This document shows, in pieces, positions 49,357 through 58,850 of a stretch of 64,000 nucleotides of DNA (within the stretch, counting starts at the first letter, position 1; each line of letters starts with the position of its first letter). The translations under genes were made by a program, and so were the position numbers. Origin of the DNA: Nocardiopsis gilva YIM 90087 (GTDB taxonomy: Bacteria; Actinomycetota; Actinomycetes; Streptosporangiales; Streptosporangiaceae); the NCBI RefSeq assembly GCF_002263495.1, contig NZ_CP022753.1, forward strand, positions 868,001 to 932,000, written 5' to 3'. The notes beneath the pieces are model-generated. The model made no database searches, was not told where the DNA came from, and saw nothing but the letters and a program-made list of their open reading frames with translations.

Positions 49357-50270
49357 GCGGTGCGATGAGCAGCACAGGGTTAAGCAGCACAGTGTTGGGC
49401 AGCCCGGTGTCGAGTAGCCCAGCGTTGAGCAGCACCGTGCTGACGATCTCCGGGCTGAGGGTCGAGATCGCGGGCCGGCGCCTCATCGACGGGCTCGACC
49501 TCGCCCTGGCGTCGGGCGAGATCACCGCACTGGTCGGCCGCAGCGGCAGTGGCAAGAGCCTCACGGCTCGTGCGGTGGCGGGCCTGCTGCCCGAGGGGGC
49601 GGCGGCGAGGGGCCAGGCGCTGCTGGACCGGGGCCGGGGCCGCTCCGAGGACCTGCTCGGGCTGTCCCCCTACCGCCTGCGGCGGCTGCGCGGCGCGGCG
49701 ATCGGCTATGTCTTCCAGGAGTCCCAGGCCGCCCTGAACCCCACGGTCACCGTGGGCGGGCACCTCCGGGAGACCCTCAAAGCCCACGACGTTCCCCGCT
49801 CCCACCGCAGGAACCGGGGGCTGGCCGCGCTGCGCCAGGCCGGGCTGCCCGCCCCCGAGCAGCTGTGGTCGGCCTACCCCTTCGAGCTGTCGGGTGGCCA
49901 GGCGCAGCGCGTCGCGCTGGCGCTCGCCACCGCGCTCGACCCGCGACTCCTCATCGCCGACGAGGTCACCTCCGCGCTGGACCCGGTGACCCAGGCCGGG
50001 GTGCTGGACATCCTGCGCACCGGAGCGCGGGCCGGGCAGCGCGCGGTGCTGCTCATCACCCACGACCTCGCCGTCGCGGGCCGCTGGGCCGATCGGCTGG
50101 CCGTGCTCGACGGGGGCCGGATCGTGGAGAGCGGGCCGTCGTGCCAGGTCCTACGGGACCCCGCCCACCCGTTCACCGCTGAGCTGGTGCGGGCCAGCGG
50201 GGTCGCGACCGACGGCGGGGACCGGGCGCGGGCGGACGTGCCGCCGGGTATGGCGGGGGAGCGGGCATGA
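49353..50270 (+). CDS. nikD: nickel ABC transporter ATP-binding protein (NikD-like)
   Basis: Cytosolic ATPase, 305 residues: Walker A GRSGSGKSL, Q-loop FQESQAAL, signature LSGGQAQRVAL, Walker B LLIADEVTSALD, His loop LLITHDLAV. The N-terminal tail before the ATPase fold is five pentapeptide repeats encoded by 15-bp units, not found in normal NikD/DppD proteins. GGGGAGG precedes GTG 49353; ATG 49365 is possible. Overlaps nikE by ATGA. Confidence 0.9.
   Translation: MSGAMSSTGLSSTVLGSPVSSSPALSSTVLTISGLRVEIAGRRLIDGLDLALASGEITALVGRSGSGKSLTARAVAGLLPEGAAARGQALLDRGRGRSEDLLGLSPYRLRRLRGAAIGYVFQESQAALNPTVTVGGHLRETLKAHDVPRSHRRNRGLAALRQAGLPAPEQLWSAYPFELSGGQAQRVALALATALDPRLLIADEVTSALDPVTQAGVLDILRTGARAGQRAVLLITHDLAVAGRWADRLAVLDGGRIVESGPSCQVLRDPAHPFTAELVRASGVATDGGDRARADVPPGMAGERA
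49368..49442 (+). repeat. 15-bp in-frame tandem repeat, five imperfect copies
   Basis: Five 15-base units encode SSTGL-SSTVL-GSPVS-SSPAL-SSTVL at the start of nikD. In frame and imperfect, it looks like slippage expansion. Confidence 0.8.
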
Positions 50271-51103
50271 CGCCATCGGACCAGGTGTCCCACGACCGGG
50301 GAGACGACCAGACCGCCAGGGCGGGCGGGCGCGGCGCCCCGCTGATCTCGTGCCGAGGGGTGGGCCGCACGCTCGGCGGTCGGCGTCGGCGCGTGGCGGC
50401 GCTGCGCGGCGTGGACCTGGAGATCGCCGCGGGCGAGTCCGTCGCGGTCGTCGGACGCAGCGGGTCGGGCAAGTCGACGCTCGTCGGGGTGCTCACCGGC
50501 CTCGACCGGCCGCAGAGCGGCACGTTGGGCATCGGTGGCGTGGCCGACGTGTGGAGCGTGCCGGAGCGCGAGCGCAGGGTGGTGCGGCGGCGTTTCGGGT
50601 GGATCCCGCAGGACGCGCTGACCTCGTTCGATCCGCGCTATGCCGCCGGAGACGTGGTCGCGGAGGCGCTGCCGGGTGCCGCGGACGTGGATACCGCGTC
50701 GGCCGTCGCGGCGCTGTTCGAGCGCGTCGGCCTCGCACCGGAGCTGATGACGCGGCGGCCGGCCACGCTGTCGGGCGGCGAACGCCAGCGGGTCGCGGTG
50801 GCGCGGGCGCTGGCGGTGGATCCCGACGTGCTCGTCGCCGACGAACCCACCAGCGGCCTGGATGTGGTGACCCAGGAGCGGGTGCTGGACGTGATCGCCG
50901 CTCAGCGGCGCATCGGTGCGGGTGCGGACCGCAGGGACCGGACGCTCATCCTGGTCACGCACGATCTGCGGATCGCGCGCCGGATGGCGGACCGGGTGGT
51001 CGTGCTGGACGGAGGAGGTGTCGCAGCCGATGTCCCCGTCGCGGCCCTGGACACCGGCGGCTCCGCGCTGCGGCGGCTGGTGGAGGCCACTCCGGCCCTC
51101 TGA
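50267..51103 (+). CDS. nikE: nickel ABC transporter ATP-binding protein (NikE-like)
   Basis: Second ATPase of the importer, 278 residues: Walker A GRSGSGKST, signature LSGGERQRVAV, Walker B VLVADEPTSGLD and His loop LVTHDL. ATGA overlap with nikD. With nikC and nikD it forms one Nur-boxed operon; nikA and nikB are at the other locus. Confidence 0.9.
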   Translation: MTPSDQVSHDRGDDQTARAGGRGAPLISCRGVGRTLGGRRRRVAALRGVDLEIAAGESVAVVGRSGSGKSTLVGVLTGLDRPQSGTLGIGGVADVWSVPERERRVVRRRFGWIPQDALTSFDPRYAAGDVVAEALPGAADVDTASAVAALFERVGLAPELMTRRPATLSGGERQRVAVARALAVDPDVLVADEPTSGLDVVTQERVLDVIAAQRRIGAGADRRDRTLILVTHDLRIARRMADRVVVLDGGGVAADVPVAALDTGGSALRRLVEATPAL

Positions 51104-51225
51104 ACCGGGCGGGGGTCCGCCGTAGGTGCGTATCGGCGGGTGGCTGCTGGAGGGCGGCTGCTGGTGGGTTGATGTTGACGGGTAGATGGTGCGGGCGTGC
51201 TCGTGTTACGAGTGGTTGTAGCGCC

Positions 51226-51306
51226 GGACCCCGCGGTGATCGATAGCGGGCGGGCCGAAAATCGCCGATTGCTGCGGCGTCTCAGCTCACCTTCACCGCG
51301 GGGTCC
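51226..51306. repeat. 14-bp inverted repeat with long loop
   Basis: GGACCCCGCGGTGA (51226-51239) and TCACCGCGGGGTCC (51293-51306) are perfect complements separated by 53 bases, in the gap between nikE and bldC. Could be an extra terminator or a folded leader; function unknown. Confidence 0.6.
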
Positions 51307-51335
51307 GACAGGCGTTGCCCTGTAGGACAGGGCCC

Positions 51336-51364
51336 GAGGGCGGAACGCTGGCCGTTCCGCCCTC
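51336..51364. terminator. bidirectional terminator between nikE and bldC
   Basis: GAGGGCGGAACG (51336-51347) pairs perfectly with CGTTCCGCCCTC (51353-51364), 5-base loop. Confidence 0.8.
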
Positions 51365-51430
51365 GCCGACCGGGGAATATCTGTCCTCCCCCGATTGATC
51401 CCCCCTTGGTTCGGCACATGCCGGGGGAGA

Positions 51431-51634
51431 TCACTCCGAGCGCTGGTTGGGGATGCCAGCCAGCAGAGCCCGAACCTCGGTCTCGCGGTAGCGACGGTGC
51501 CCCCCCAGGGTCCGAATCGAGGTCAGCTTGCCCGCCTTCGCCCAGCGCGTGACGGTCTTGGGGTCCACGCGGAACATGGTGGCAACCTCAGCAGGGGTCA
51601 ACAGGGGCTCCGCCTCGGGCGTGCGAGTTGACAT
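51431..51634 (-). CDS. bldC: developmental transcriptional regulator BldC
   Basis: A 67-residue MerR-like winged-helix protein nearly identical to Streptomyces BldC: LLTPAEVATMFRVDPKTVTR, WAKAGKLTSIRTLGGHRRYR. BldC binds direct repeats cooperatively and delays entry into sporulation. ATG 51634 gives the canonical N-terminus MSTRTPEAEP; an in-frame longer start is unlikely. Confidence 0.97.
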   Translation of the reverse strand: MSTRTPEAEPLLTPAEVATMFRVDPKTVTRWAKAGKLTSIRTLGGHRRYRETEVRALLAGIPNQRSE

Positions 51635-52316
51635 GTGTACGGCCTCTCCTCCTGGATCTGTGTGCCGATCCTGAGCCTTATCCTGGCACTTGGCCCGGAT
51701 GTCCAATATTTCCCTCAAGGGTCCATATTGGCATCACCCGAGGTGATTGTGCGACCACTTAACGCGACTTTGTTGGATGGGAGTCGCAAAGTCGTCATGC
51801 GGTGCGTCACGCTGAGTGATTCTAGCGCCACGTTTAGTGGCATGTGGCCTATTCGGTCAAAACTTCGTTCTCCGGCCCTGTTTTTCTCGATCCGGAGGGC
51901 CGAAAGTGCTAGAGGCGGCCCGTCTGAAAAGGGGTTCGCCGCGACGGGCAGCTCGGACTCAGCGTTTCTGACGAGGACTTTCGCGGGCGCGTGCGGTGCG
52001 ACCGGTGCCTATGTCTTCTCTCATCGACTGCTCTCCTGTGTCACGCACATCCACGGCGTGGCACGGGGTTCCGATTACTCAGAGTGCGCTCTGTAGCGTG
52101 TCGAACACAGTCTATGTCGATCTCTATCGACTGGTATGCCCAGTTTCGGCAAAGTTGATGCTAACTGTGAAGGTTCTCCCCAGTCTGACCGTCATGAGAT
52201 GCGAAAACTTGCGTCAGGCGTCAAAAGAAACCTGGTACACCAGGTTGAGCCTCGGTGTGGCGTGTGACCAGGTAACGTGACGCGTATTCATGTTCTCCGT
52301 GACGGAAACATGACGC
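51635..52316. other. bldC upstream region
   Basis: About 680 bases, lower GC than the flanks, upstream of bldC and downstream of the convergent-facing unknown gene. Open frames here lack a family pattern. Probably a long leader or control region for bldC. Confidence 0.4.
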
Positions 52317-53243
52317 TCAGTTGGCGTGCTCCAGGGCCTGTATCGACTTCCAACGCTGTGTGACGCGCTGGTACATGGCCACGGTGAGCTCCTCGTGACC
52401 GGTCTCCAGACCCGTGATGGCCGCCGCGACCTCGGCGACCGACTCGTCGTCGCGCAGCTCGTCGTCGTCCAGCAGGTGCACCAAGCCGCCGTAATCAAGT
52501 TCAAGGAGCGACCCCGGGTGGGCGACGCCGGCCAGCCAGTCCTCCAGCCGCTTCCCCGCGCCCAGCGCCGCGCTGTCGCCCAGGCTGGTCTCCAGCACCT
52601 GGATCGCGTGCTCCAGACGGCGGCGCGCCGTCGCCATCTCGGTCACATAGACCAGGGCCCGGCTCGGCTGCGTGCCGGGCAGCGCTTCAGTGCGGTCGGA
52701 CCCCGTGGCGGAGGAGTGCGCGTGCACCCCCGCGTCGCCGCGCGCGGTGGCCGGATCCGGCCCCGCCTCCAGCACCAGGCGGCGCTCCCCGGCCGCGAAC
52801 GGCGCGAACCAGGGCAGGGGAATCCCCCAGGTACTGGTCAGGATGTGGGTCCGCAGCGGCTCACCCCTGTCACGCCAGCGCTGAAAGGCCTCTTCTGTGG
52901 CCTGGGCGACGGGCTCCGGCACGAACGCCGCGCTGAGGCGGGCCGGGGTCGCGGAACGGAACTCGCGCACGGCCAACCACGAACGCAGCCGGGTCTGCCA
53001 GGGGCAGATATAGGTGTCGTCGCCCCAGACGCGCACGTAGGCGTCCCGGCTCTCCTGTTCCGGGGCGAGGACCGGCGGTGCGGCCACCAGCCGGCGCAGG
53101 GCGTCGGCGTGCTCGGCCGCCATGGCCTCCACGCGTCCGATGCCGCCGGAGGACTCGGCATAGGCCCTCCAGTACGCCTGCTCCCGGCGCGGAAGCGCGG
53201 TAACGGGCTGGTAGACACGGAGATAGGCGGTGTAAGGGAGCAC
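52317..53243 (-). CDS. conserved actinobacterial hypothetical protein
   Basis: A 308-residue soluble protein (VLPYTAYLRVYQPVTALPRR, then YICPWQTRLRSWLAVREFRS, RTHILTSTWGIPLPWFAPF). I recall similar unnamed proteins near bldC and purM in Streptomyces. GTG 53243 gives the family-like start; earlier starts add an unlikely tail. No catalytic motif recognised. Confidence 0.8.
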   Translation of the reverse strand: MLPYTAYLRVYQPVTALPRREQAYWRAYAESSGGIGRVEAMAAEHADALRRLVAAPPVLAPEQESRDAYVRVWGDDTYICPWQTRLRSWLAVREFRSATPARLSAAFVPEPVAQATEEAFQRWRDRGEPLRTHILTSTWGIPLPWFAPFAAGERRLVLEAGPDPATARGDAGVHAHSSATGSDRTEALPGTQPSRALVYVTEMATARRRLEHAIQVLETSLGDSAALGAGKRLEDWLAGVAHPGSLLELDYGGLVHLLDDDELRDDESVAEVAAAITGLETGHEELTVAMYQRVTQRWKSIQALEHAN

Positions 53244-53662
53244 GATCGAATGGTGGCATACCTCGGCGGCCTCCACGGCTCGGCGTGACACTACGCGGCG
53301 GTCGTCGGCCGCTGATCGCGGTGATGTCGGGTCCGGGTGATGTTGGGTACTTTGGTCCGGGGCCGCCAGCGGTCCGGCTGTTCTCCGTGCGCCCGCTCGC
53401 CATAGGAGGCGTCCCCGGTGGACAATGGTTCTACAGGGGCTGGATGACACGCCCGGTGCGGCGCCGCGTGGCGGCCGGGTGGTGTGCCGCGCGGCCTGTT
53501 AACGAAGGGCGGCGTAGGCAGGTTGGTCCCAGACCGGGTACGGTTGTATCCGTACGTAAGCTGGCGCCTGTCGTCAGTGCGATGACGGCCGTCAGCCCGG
53601 CAGTGCGGTTTTGCTAGTGATCTGGGGTTTCGTCAAACCCAATCGTTGAGGGGGTCGAGCCA
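53244..53662. other. divergent promoter region
   Basis: About 420 bases between the unknown gene and DUF3073. A palindrome GTACGG-TTGTAT-CCGTAC lies at 53538-53555 and may be an operator. No gene supported. Confidence 0.4.
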
Positions 53663-53935
53663 ATGGGGCGCGGCCGAGCCAAGGCCAAGCAGCAGAAGGT
53701 CGCTCGGAGGCTGAAGTACAGCTCCGGCGGGACCGACCTTGAACGGCTGCGGTCGGAGCTGGGTGTCGCTGAGGGCAATACGGGGAGTTCGGACCGGTAT
53801 TCGGAGCCGTCGGATTCCACCTATGGGGACCCATACGACGACCTGGTCGACCGTTATGCGGACTACGCGGACAACTACCCGGGCGGCGACACGTCCTCGG
53901 AAGACGAGTCCGAGCGATCGGACAGCTACCGCTGA
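53663..53935 (+). CDS. DUF3073 family protein
   Basis: A 90-residue protein opening with the DUF3073 signature MGRGRAKAKQQKVARRLKYS and ending in an acidic Asp/Ser/Tyr-rich tail. Widespread in actinobacteria, usually next to purine genes as here; function unknown. Confidence 0.95.
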   Translation: MGRGRAKAKQQKVARRLKYSSGGTDLERLRSELGVAEGNTGSSDRYSEPSDSTYGDPYDDLVDRYADYADNYPGGDTSSEDESERSDSYR

Positions 53936-54005
53936 GCCTCCGCTTCGCGCAGAGTCGGCGGGCACGCGCAGCATCCGCATAACCGGGTTCCGCTGATACG
54001 CAGGC

Positions 54006-54054
54006 AGATATAGCCGGTCCGAGCCACCTTTGGTGGGTCGGACCGGCTATATCT
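54006..54054. terminator. bidirectional terminator between DUF3073 and purM
   Basis: Twenty-three-base arms (54006-54028, 54032-54054) with one mismatch and a TTT loop. Confidence 0.85.
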
Positions 54055-54192
54055 GTATGTGCTGAACCCGTCTGGGCTGAATGGGTCTGTGCCCAGTGCC
54101 CAGCCGCACCCGGAGTCGGGCGCGTGGCCGCGCGCGGCGGGCACGGTTCCTCGGGCCGCCGCCGGTGCGGGACGGCCCCGTCGCGCACCGCG

Positions 54193-55248
54193 TCAGGCGT
54201 GGTCGCCGACAAGGCGCACCTGGCCGGATCCCGGGGTCACCGACCCCATGTTCCACGCGTGCAGGCCGCGCTCCGCCAGCACGGCGAGCGCCCGGTCGGC
54301 GGAGTCGGCGGCGACGATCGCGACCATGCCCACGCCCATGTTGAACGTGGACTCCATGTCCTCTCGGGAGATCTTGCCCCGCTCGGCGATGTAGGAGAAC
54401 ACCGGGTCGGGCGTCCATCCCGAGCGGTCGATGGTGATGTCGACGGTGTCGGGCAGCGAACGGGCCAGGTTCGACGCCAGGCCCCCGCCGGTGATGTGGG
54501 AGAAGGCGTGCACCTCGGCCCCGGCGGTCAGCGCCAGGCAGTCCTTGGCGTAGATCCGGGTGGGGGTCAGCAGCACCTCGCCCAGCACGCCGCCCAGCTC
54601 CGGGACGTGCCCGTACAGGTCCAGGTCGGCGTCGTCGACCACGTGCCGGATCAGCGAGTACCCGTTGGAGTGCGGGCCCGAGGAGGCCATCGCGATGACC
54701 GCGTCGCCCGCCCGCACGCGGTCGGGGCCCAGGACGGCGTCGGCCTCGACGACGCCGGTGCCCGCGCCCGCCAGGTCGTACTCGTCGGGCTCCATGGCGC
54801 CGGGGTGTTCGGCGGTCTCGCCCCCGATGAGCGCGCAGCCCGCCTGGTGGCAGCCCTCGGCGATCCCGCTGACGATCTCGGCGATGCGCTCGGGGACCAC
54901 CGAACCGCAGGCGATGTAGTCGGTCATGAACAGCGGCTCGGCGCCACTGACCACGAGGTCGTCGACGACCATGCCGACCAGGTCGACGCCGATGGTGTCG
55001 TGCTTGTCCATCTGCTGGGCCAGCAGCACCTTGGTGCCCACCCCGTCGGTGGAGGTGGACAGCACGGGGGCGCGGTACTTCGCGACGTCCAGGCGGAACA
55101 GCCCGGCGAAGCCGCTGGCGTCGGTGACCTGCTCGGGTCGGCGGGTGCGCGCCACGTGCTGCTTCATCAGGTCGACGGCGCGCTCCCCGGCGGCGATGTC
55201 GACACCGGCGGCGGCGTAGGCCGGTGTGGTGTTGGCACCCTCTGCCAC
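54193..55248 (-). CDS. purM: phosphoribosylformylglycinamidine cyclo-ligase (AIR synthetase)
   Basis: Converts FGAM to AIR with ATP in de novo purine synthesis. The 351-residue product has the N-terminal TPAYAAAGVDIAAGERAV, VLSTSTDGVGTKVLLAQQ, GGETAEHPG and HITGGGL segments of the family. GTG 55248 follows GAGAGG. Downstream of purF on the same strand, 93 bases apart. Confidence 0.97.
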   Translation of the reverse strand: MAEGANTTPAYAAAGVDIAAGERAVDLMKQHVARTRRPEQVTDASGFAGLFRLDVAKYRAPVLSTSTDGVGTKVLLAQQMDKHDTIGVDLVGMVVDDLVVSGAEPLFMTDYIACGSVVPERIAEIVSGIAEGCHQAGCALIGGETAEHPGAMEPDEYDLAGAGTGVVEADAVLGPDRVRAGDAVIAMASSGPHSNGYSLIRHVVDDADLDLYGHVPELGGVLGEVLLTPTRIYAKDCLALTAGAEVHAFSHITGGGLASNLARSLPDTVDITIDRSGWTPDPVFSYIAERGKISREDMESTFNMGVGMVAIVAADSADRALAVLAERGLHAWNMGSVTPGSGQVRLVGDHA

Positions 55249-55341
55249 GCGAAACCTCTCAACTGTGCTCGGCTTGGGCCCCGGCGCCGCGGCGGCGGGA
55301 CGGCCGCCCCGCGGGAGGGACACCTCCCCCGGGCGGAGGGT

Positions 55342-56817
55342 CTACTTCGTGCTCGCGCCCGACGTCAGCGGCTCGCGCGTGCCGCAGGACTTCTCCAGCA
55401 GGTACTTGCCGCGGGAGTCCTCGTCGACCTCGATGGGGTACACGCCGTCGAAGCAGGCGCGGCAGAGGCGGTTCTTGGGCACGTGCGTGGCGGCGATGAG
55501 CTCGTCCAACGCGATGTAGGCCAGCGAGTCGGCGTTGATGGACTCGCGGATCTCCTCGTTGCTGAGGTTCCCGGCGATCAGCTCGGCCTTGGTGGCGAAG
55601 TCGACGCCGTAGTAGCAGGGCCACAGCACCGGCGGGCTGGAGATGCGCACGTGCACCTCGGCGGCGCCGGCCTCGCGCAGCATGCGGACCAGGGCGCGCT
55701 GGGTGTTGCCGCGCACGATGGAGTCGTCGACGACGACCAGCCGCTTGCCCTCGATGACCTCTCGCAGCGGGTTGAGCTTGAGCCGGATGCCGAGCTCCCG
55801 GAGGGTCTGGCTGGGCTGGATGAAGGTGCGGCCCACGTAGGAGTTCTTCACCAGCCCCTGGGCGAAGGGGATGCCGCTGCCCTCGGCGTACCCGACGGCT
55901 GCGGGAGTTCCCGATTCCGGAACCGGGATCACCAGGTCGGCGTCGGCCGGGTGCTCCTTGGCGAGGCGGCGGCCCACCTCGACGCGGGTGGAGTTGACGT
56001 TGCGGCCGGCGATGGTGGTGTCGGGGCGGGCGAGGTAGACGTACTCGAACAGGCAGCCCTTGGGGGCGGCCGCGGCGAAGCGTATCGAGCGGATGCCGCG
56101 CTCGTCGGCCGTGATCATCTCGCCGGGCTCGATCTCGCGGACCACGGTGGCGCCCACGATGTCGAGGGCGGCGGTCTCGCTGGCGACGGCCCAGCCGCCG
56201 CCCTCCAGGCGGCCGAGGACGAACGGGCGGATGCCCTGCGGGTCCCGCGCCGCGTACAGCGTCGTCTCGTCCATGAAGACGAGGGAGAACGCCCCCTTTA
56301 CCTGCGGGAGCAGGTCGAGCGCCGCCTCCTCGATGGTGCGCCCGCTCTCCGCGAGGAGGTTGGTCAGGACCTCGGTGTCGGTGGTGGCGCCGAGCCGGTC
56401 GCTCGGCAGCATCGCCGCGAGCTCGGGCGTGTTGATCAGGTTGCCGTTGTGGGCGAGGGCGAGCCCTCCGTCGCGCGCCGTGTAGAACGTCGGCTGCGCG
56501 TTCTCCCAGACCGGGGAGCCGGTCGTGGAATAGCGGCAGTGGCCGATGGCCAGATCGCCGCGGAGCGAGTCGAGCGTCGCCTCGTTGAAGACCTGGGACA
56601 CCAGCCCCATGTCCTTGTAGACGAGGATGCGCTCGCCGTCGCTCAGGGCGATCCCTGCGGACTCCTGGCCGCGATGCTGCAGCGCGTAGAGACCGAAATA
56701 GGTGAGCTTGCTGACTTCTTCGCCGGGCGCCCAGACCCCGAAAACACCACAGGCGTCCTGCGGTCCTCGTTCGAGGGGATCGATGTCCATGGAGAGCCGG
56801 CCGTCGGATTGCGCCAC
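55342..56817 (-). CDS. purF: amidophosphoribosyltransferase
   Basis: First committed step of purine synthesis: PRPP plus glutamine to phosphoribosylamine. The 491-residue product has a short propeptide before the nucleophile Cys in DACGVFGVW, the PRPP loop VVVDDSIVRGNT, and cysteines in PKGCLFEY, LWPCYYG and LCRACFDG that fit the 4Fe-4S type known from Bacillus. GTG 56817 with GAGG; an ATG 27 bases further in is possible. Confidence 0.97.
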   Translation of the reverse strand: MAQSDGRLSMDIDPLERGPQDACGVFGVWAPGEEVSKLTYFGLYALQHRGQESAGIALSDGERILVYKDMGLVSQVFNEATLDSLRGDLAIGHCRYSTTGSPVWENAQPTFYTARDGGLALAHNGNLINTPELAAMLPSDRLGATTDTEVLTNLLAESGRTIEEAALDLLPQVKGAFSLVFMDETTLYAARDPQGIRPFVLGRLEGGGWAVASETAALDIVGATVVREIEPGEMITADERGIRSIRFAAAAPKGCLFEYVYLARPDTTIAGRNVNSTRVEVGRRLAKEHPADADLVIPVPESGTPAAVGYAEGSGIPFAQGLVKNSYVGRTFIQPSQTLRELGIRLKLNPLREVIEGKRLVVVDDSIVRGNTQRALVRMLREAGAAEVHVRISSPPVLWPCYYGVDFATKAELIAGNLSNEEIRESINADSLAYIALDELIAATHVPKNRLCRACFDGVYPIEVDEDSRGKYLLEKSCGTREPLTSGASTK

Positions 56818-57008
56818 GTTCCTCAGCTTAGTGCCTGATCACCGAGGGCGGGTCGCGCAGGGTCGGGTCAGCTCTGAAAACGCTGCTGACGCGGGATTCG
56901 CGGATTTCCGCAAGGTCTTCAAGGGAGCACAGGGTCTTCGCGGGAGCACAGCGCCGACGCCGGCACGATCCGGCCGGTCGCGGCGCTGTCGGAGCGGTGG
57001 CGTGGCGG

Positions 57009-57476
57009 TCAGGCCTCCCGCCACAGCGGCAGCAGCGCCGCGAGGTCGGCCCGGCTTCCGCTCGCCGACACCGTGTGCGCGGCCACGGCCTCCTCCCAGG
57101 TCGTCCGGCCCAGGGCCAGGTCGAGCCAGGTGAGGGAGTCGGTCTCCACAACGCCGGGCGGGGTGCCGCGTGTGTGGCGCGGCCCCTCGATCACCTGCAC
57201 CGCGCCGAACGGCGGCACGCGCACCTCCAGGCTGTGCCCAGGGGCGCGCTCGGCGAGTTCGGCCAGCGTCCCCCGGACAGCGGCGCGCACCGCGAACCGC
57301 TCCGGGGTCAGCCCGGCGTCGCGGGCGCGCAGCACGGCCTCGGAGCACGCCGCCAGGACGAGGGCGGGCCGGTCGGGGCCGTCGTAGGCGTCCTCGCCGA
57401 GCGCTGCGAGCTGGGCGTCGAGTGCGGCGCGCAGGGCGGCGTGGCGCCGCTGCGCGGCACTGGGCTTCGCGGGCAT
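57009..57476 (-). CDS. SCP2-like sterol carrier family protein
   Basis: A 155-residue soluble protein ([60 protein letters not shown]). I associate it with the small sterol-carrier-like proteins encoded beside purF in actinomycetes. ATG 57476 or GTG 57482. Role unknown. Confidence 0.8.
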   Translation of the reverse strand: MPAKPSAAQRRHAALRAALDAQLAALGEDAYDGPDRPALVLAACSEAVLRARDAGLTPERFAVRAAVRGTLAELAERAPGHSLEVRVPPFGAVQVIEGPRHTRGTPPGVVETDSLTWLDLALGRTTWEEAVAAHTVSASGSRADLAALLPLWREA

Positions 57477-58117
57477 GGACACGAGCCTAGGGCGTGCGCG
57501 GGGGTGGAGCCGGGGGACCGGGCCGCCCCGCTCCGCTTGCCACGCGCGTCCGCCGAACCCCGGGAGCGTGGAGGCCGCCGGAACAACTCACGGGGACGTG
57601 TCCACCGCGGGTGGCCAGGCTCGTCGGGACGCCGGGGATCCGTACGCGCAGATCGCCGGTACTTGTGGGCTTTTCTGCGGATGAAGTGCGGTCCTACCGG
57701 GCATGGGCGGTTGCCCTGAGAGTGTCTGGCGCCGAAACTGTCGGTTGTGGGAACTCGATACGACGCGGTGGTGAATGCCAGGTGCCGCGCAGGTGGGAGG
57801 GAGGCCATGGGCCATGTCGGCACAGGTGTTCCCCTGTGATTTGCGTCCCGTTCGCGAAGTTCACCTCGACCGTCCACCCGGCGTGGTGGGGGACCGTGGT
57901 CCACGGGTGCCCAGGCCGGGATGGTTAGGATGAATAGCTCCACTACATGGGTTTTCAGTGGTCAATGCCTGACTTCAGGCGAACAAGGAGTGAAACGCCC
58001 CCGGGAGGCCGCAATGGGGCGTCGGTCGGTCGTGCCCGCACCGAACCGCCGACCCATTTGCCCGATTGGTGCCCATAACATCCCACACGGACGAGTACCG
58101 CACTTCGGGAGATAGAT
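57477..58117. other. upstream region of the phosphate transport genes
   Basis: About 640 bases. A short palindrome GCCTGacttCAGGC lies near 57968. GTTCACC occurs once near 57859, but regular 11-base repeats of a PHO box are not evident. Open frames look non-coding. Confidence 0.4.
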
Positions 58118-58735
58118 GTGCGTCTGCGCCTGACACCGCGCGATGACAGCTACTACGAGATGTTCGCCGACTCGGCGAACAACCTGGTGATCGCGGCGCG
58201 TCTGCTGGTTGAACTGATCAGTGACGGCGCCGACCGCGATGCCATCAGCGAGAAGATGCGTGCCTGCGAACACGCCGGGGATGAGCGTACCCACGCGATC
58301 ATGCGGCGGCTGAACGAGAGCTTCGTGACGCCGTTCGACCGCGAGGACATCTACCGGCTGGCCTCGTCCCTGGACGATGTCATGGACTCCATGGACGCGG
58401 CGGTCGACCTCATCGGCCTCTACGGACTGGACCGCCTTCCCAAGGGCATCATCGACCAGGTCGAAGTGCTGGAACGGGCGGCGGAGCTGACCGCCGAGGC
58501 GATGCCCCGGCTGCGCTCGATGAAGGACCTCACGCGGTACTGGATCGAGATCAACCAGCTGGAGAACCAGGCGGACCAGATCTACCGGAGGCTGCTGGCG
58601 CGCCTGTTCAGCGGCGAGTACGACGCCCTCACTGTCCTCAAGCTCAAGGACGTCATCGAGGAGTTGGAGACCGCGGCCGACGCGTTCGAACACGTCGCCA
58701 ACACGGTCGAGAGCATCGCGGTGAAGGAGTCCTGA
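58118..58735 (+). CDS. DUF47 (PhoU-like) phosphate transport accessory protein
   Basis: A 205-residue helical protein of the DUF47/Pit accessory family (ARLLVELISDGADRDAISEK, DREDIYRLASSLDDVMDSMD, ELETAADAFEHVANTVES). It normally regulates the Pit transporter encoded next to it. GTG 58118 after GGGAG. Confidence 0.95.
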   Translation: MRLRLTPRDDSYYEMFADSANNLVIAARLLVELISDGADRDAISEKMRACEHAGDERTHAIMRRLNESFVTPFDREDIYRLASSLDDVMDSMDAAVDLIGLYGLDRLPKGIIDQVEVLERAAELTAEAMPRLRSMKDLTRYWIEINQLENQADQIYRRLLARLFSGEYDALTVLKLKDVIEELETAADAFEHVANTVESIAVKES

Positions 58736-58850
58736 CCCTCGTCCCCATCCGCGCCGGAGGTAGGCCCCCCTCATCCCCGCCCCCGTACCGTCCTGACCCT
58801 GACCCGTTCGGCCCCCCGCCACCGTCCCCGAGTGCGAAGTCCTGACGCCT

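Noticed and set aside
51635-52096. 153-codon open frame upstream of bldC
   Set aside because: Irregular codon use, no family pattern, overlaps the expected bldC control region.
54124-56838. 904-codon plus-strand open frame
   Set aside because: It is the antisense shadow of purM and purF, a GC-rich third-position artefact.
57841-57890. Possible PHO box upstream of the DUF47-pit genes
   Set aside because: Only one clear GTTCACC; the direct repeats are not spaced by 11 bases.
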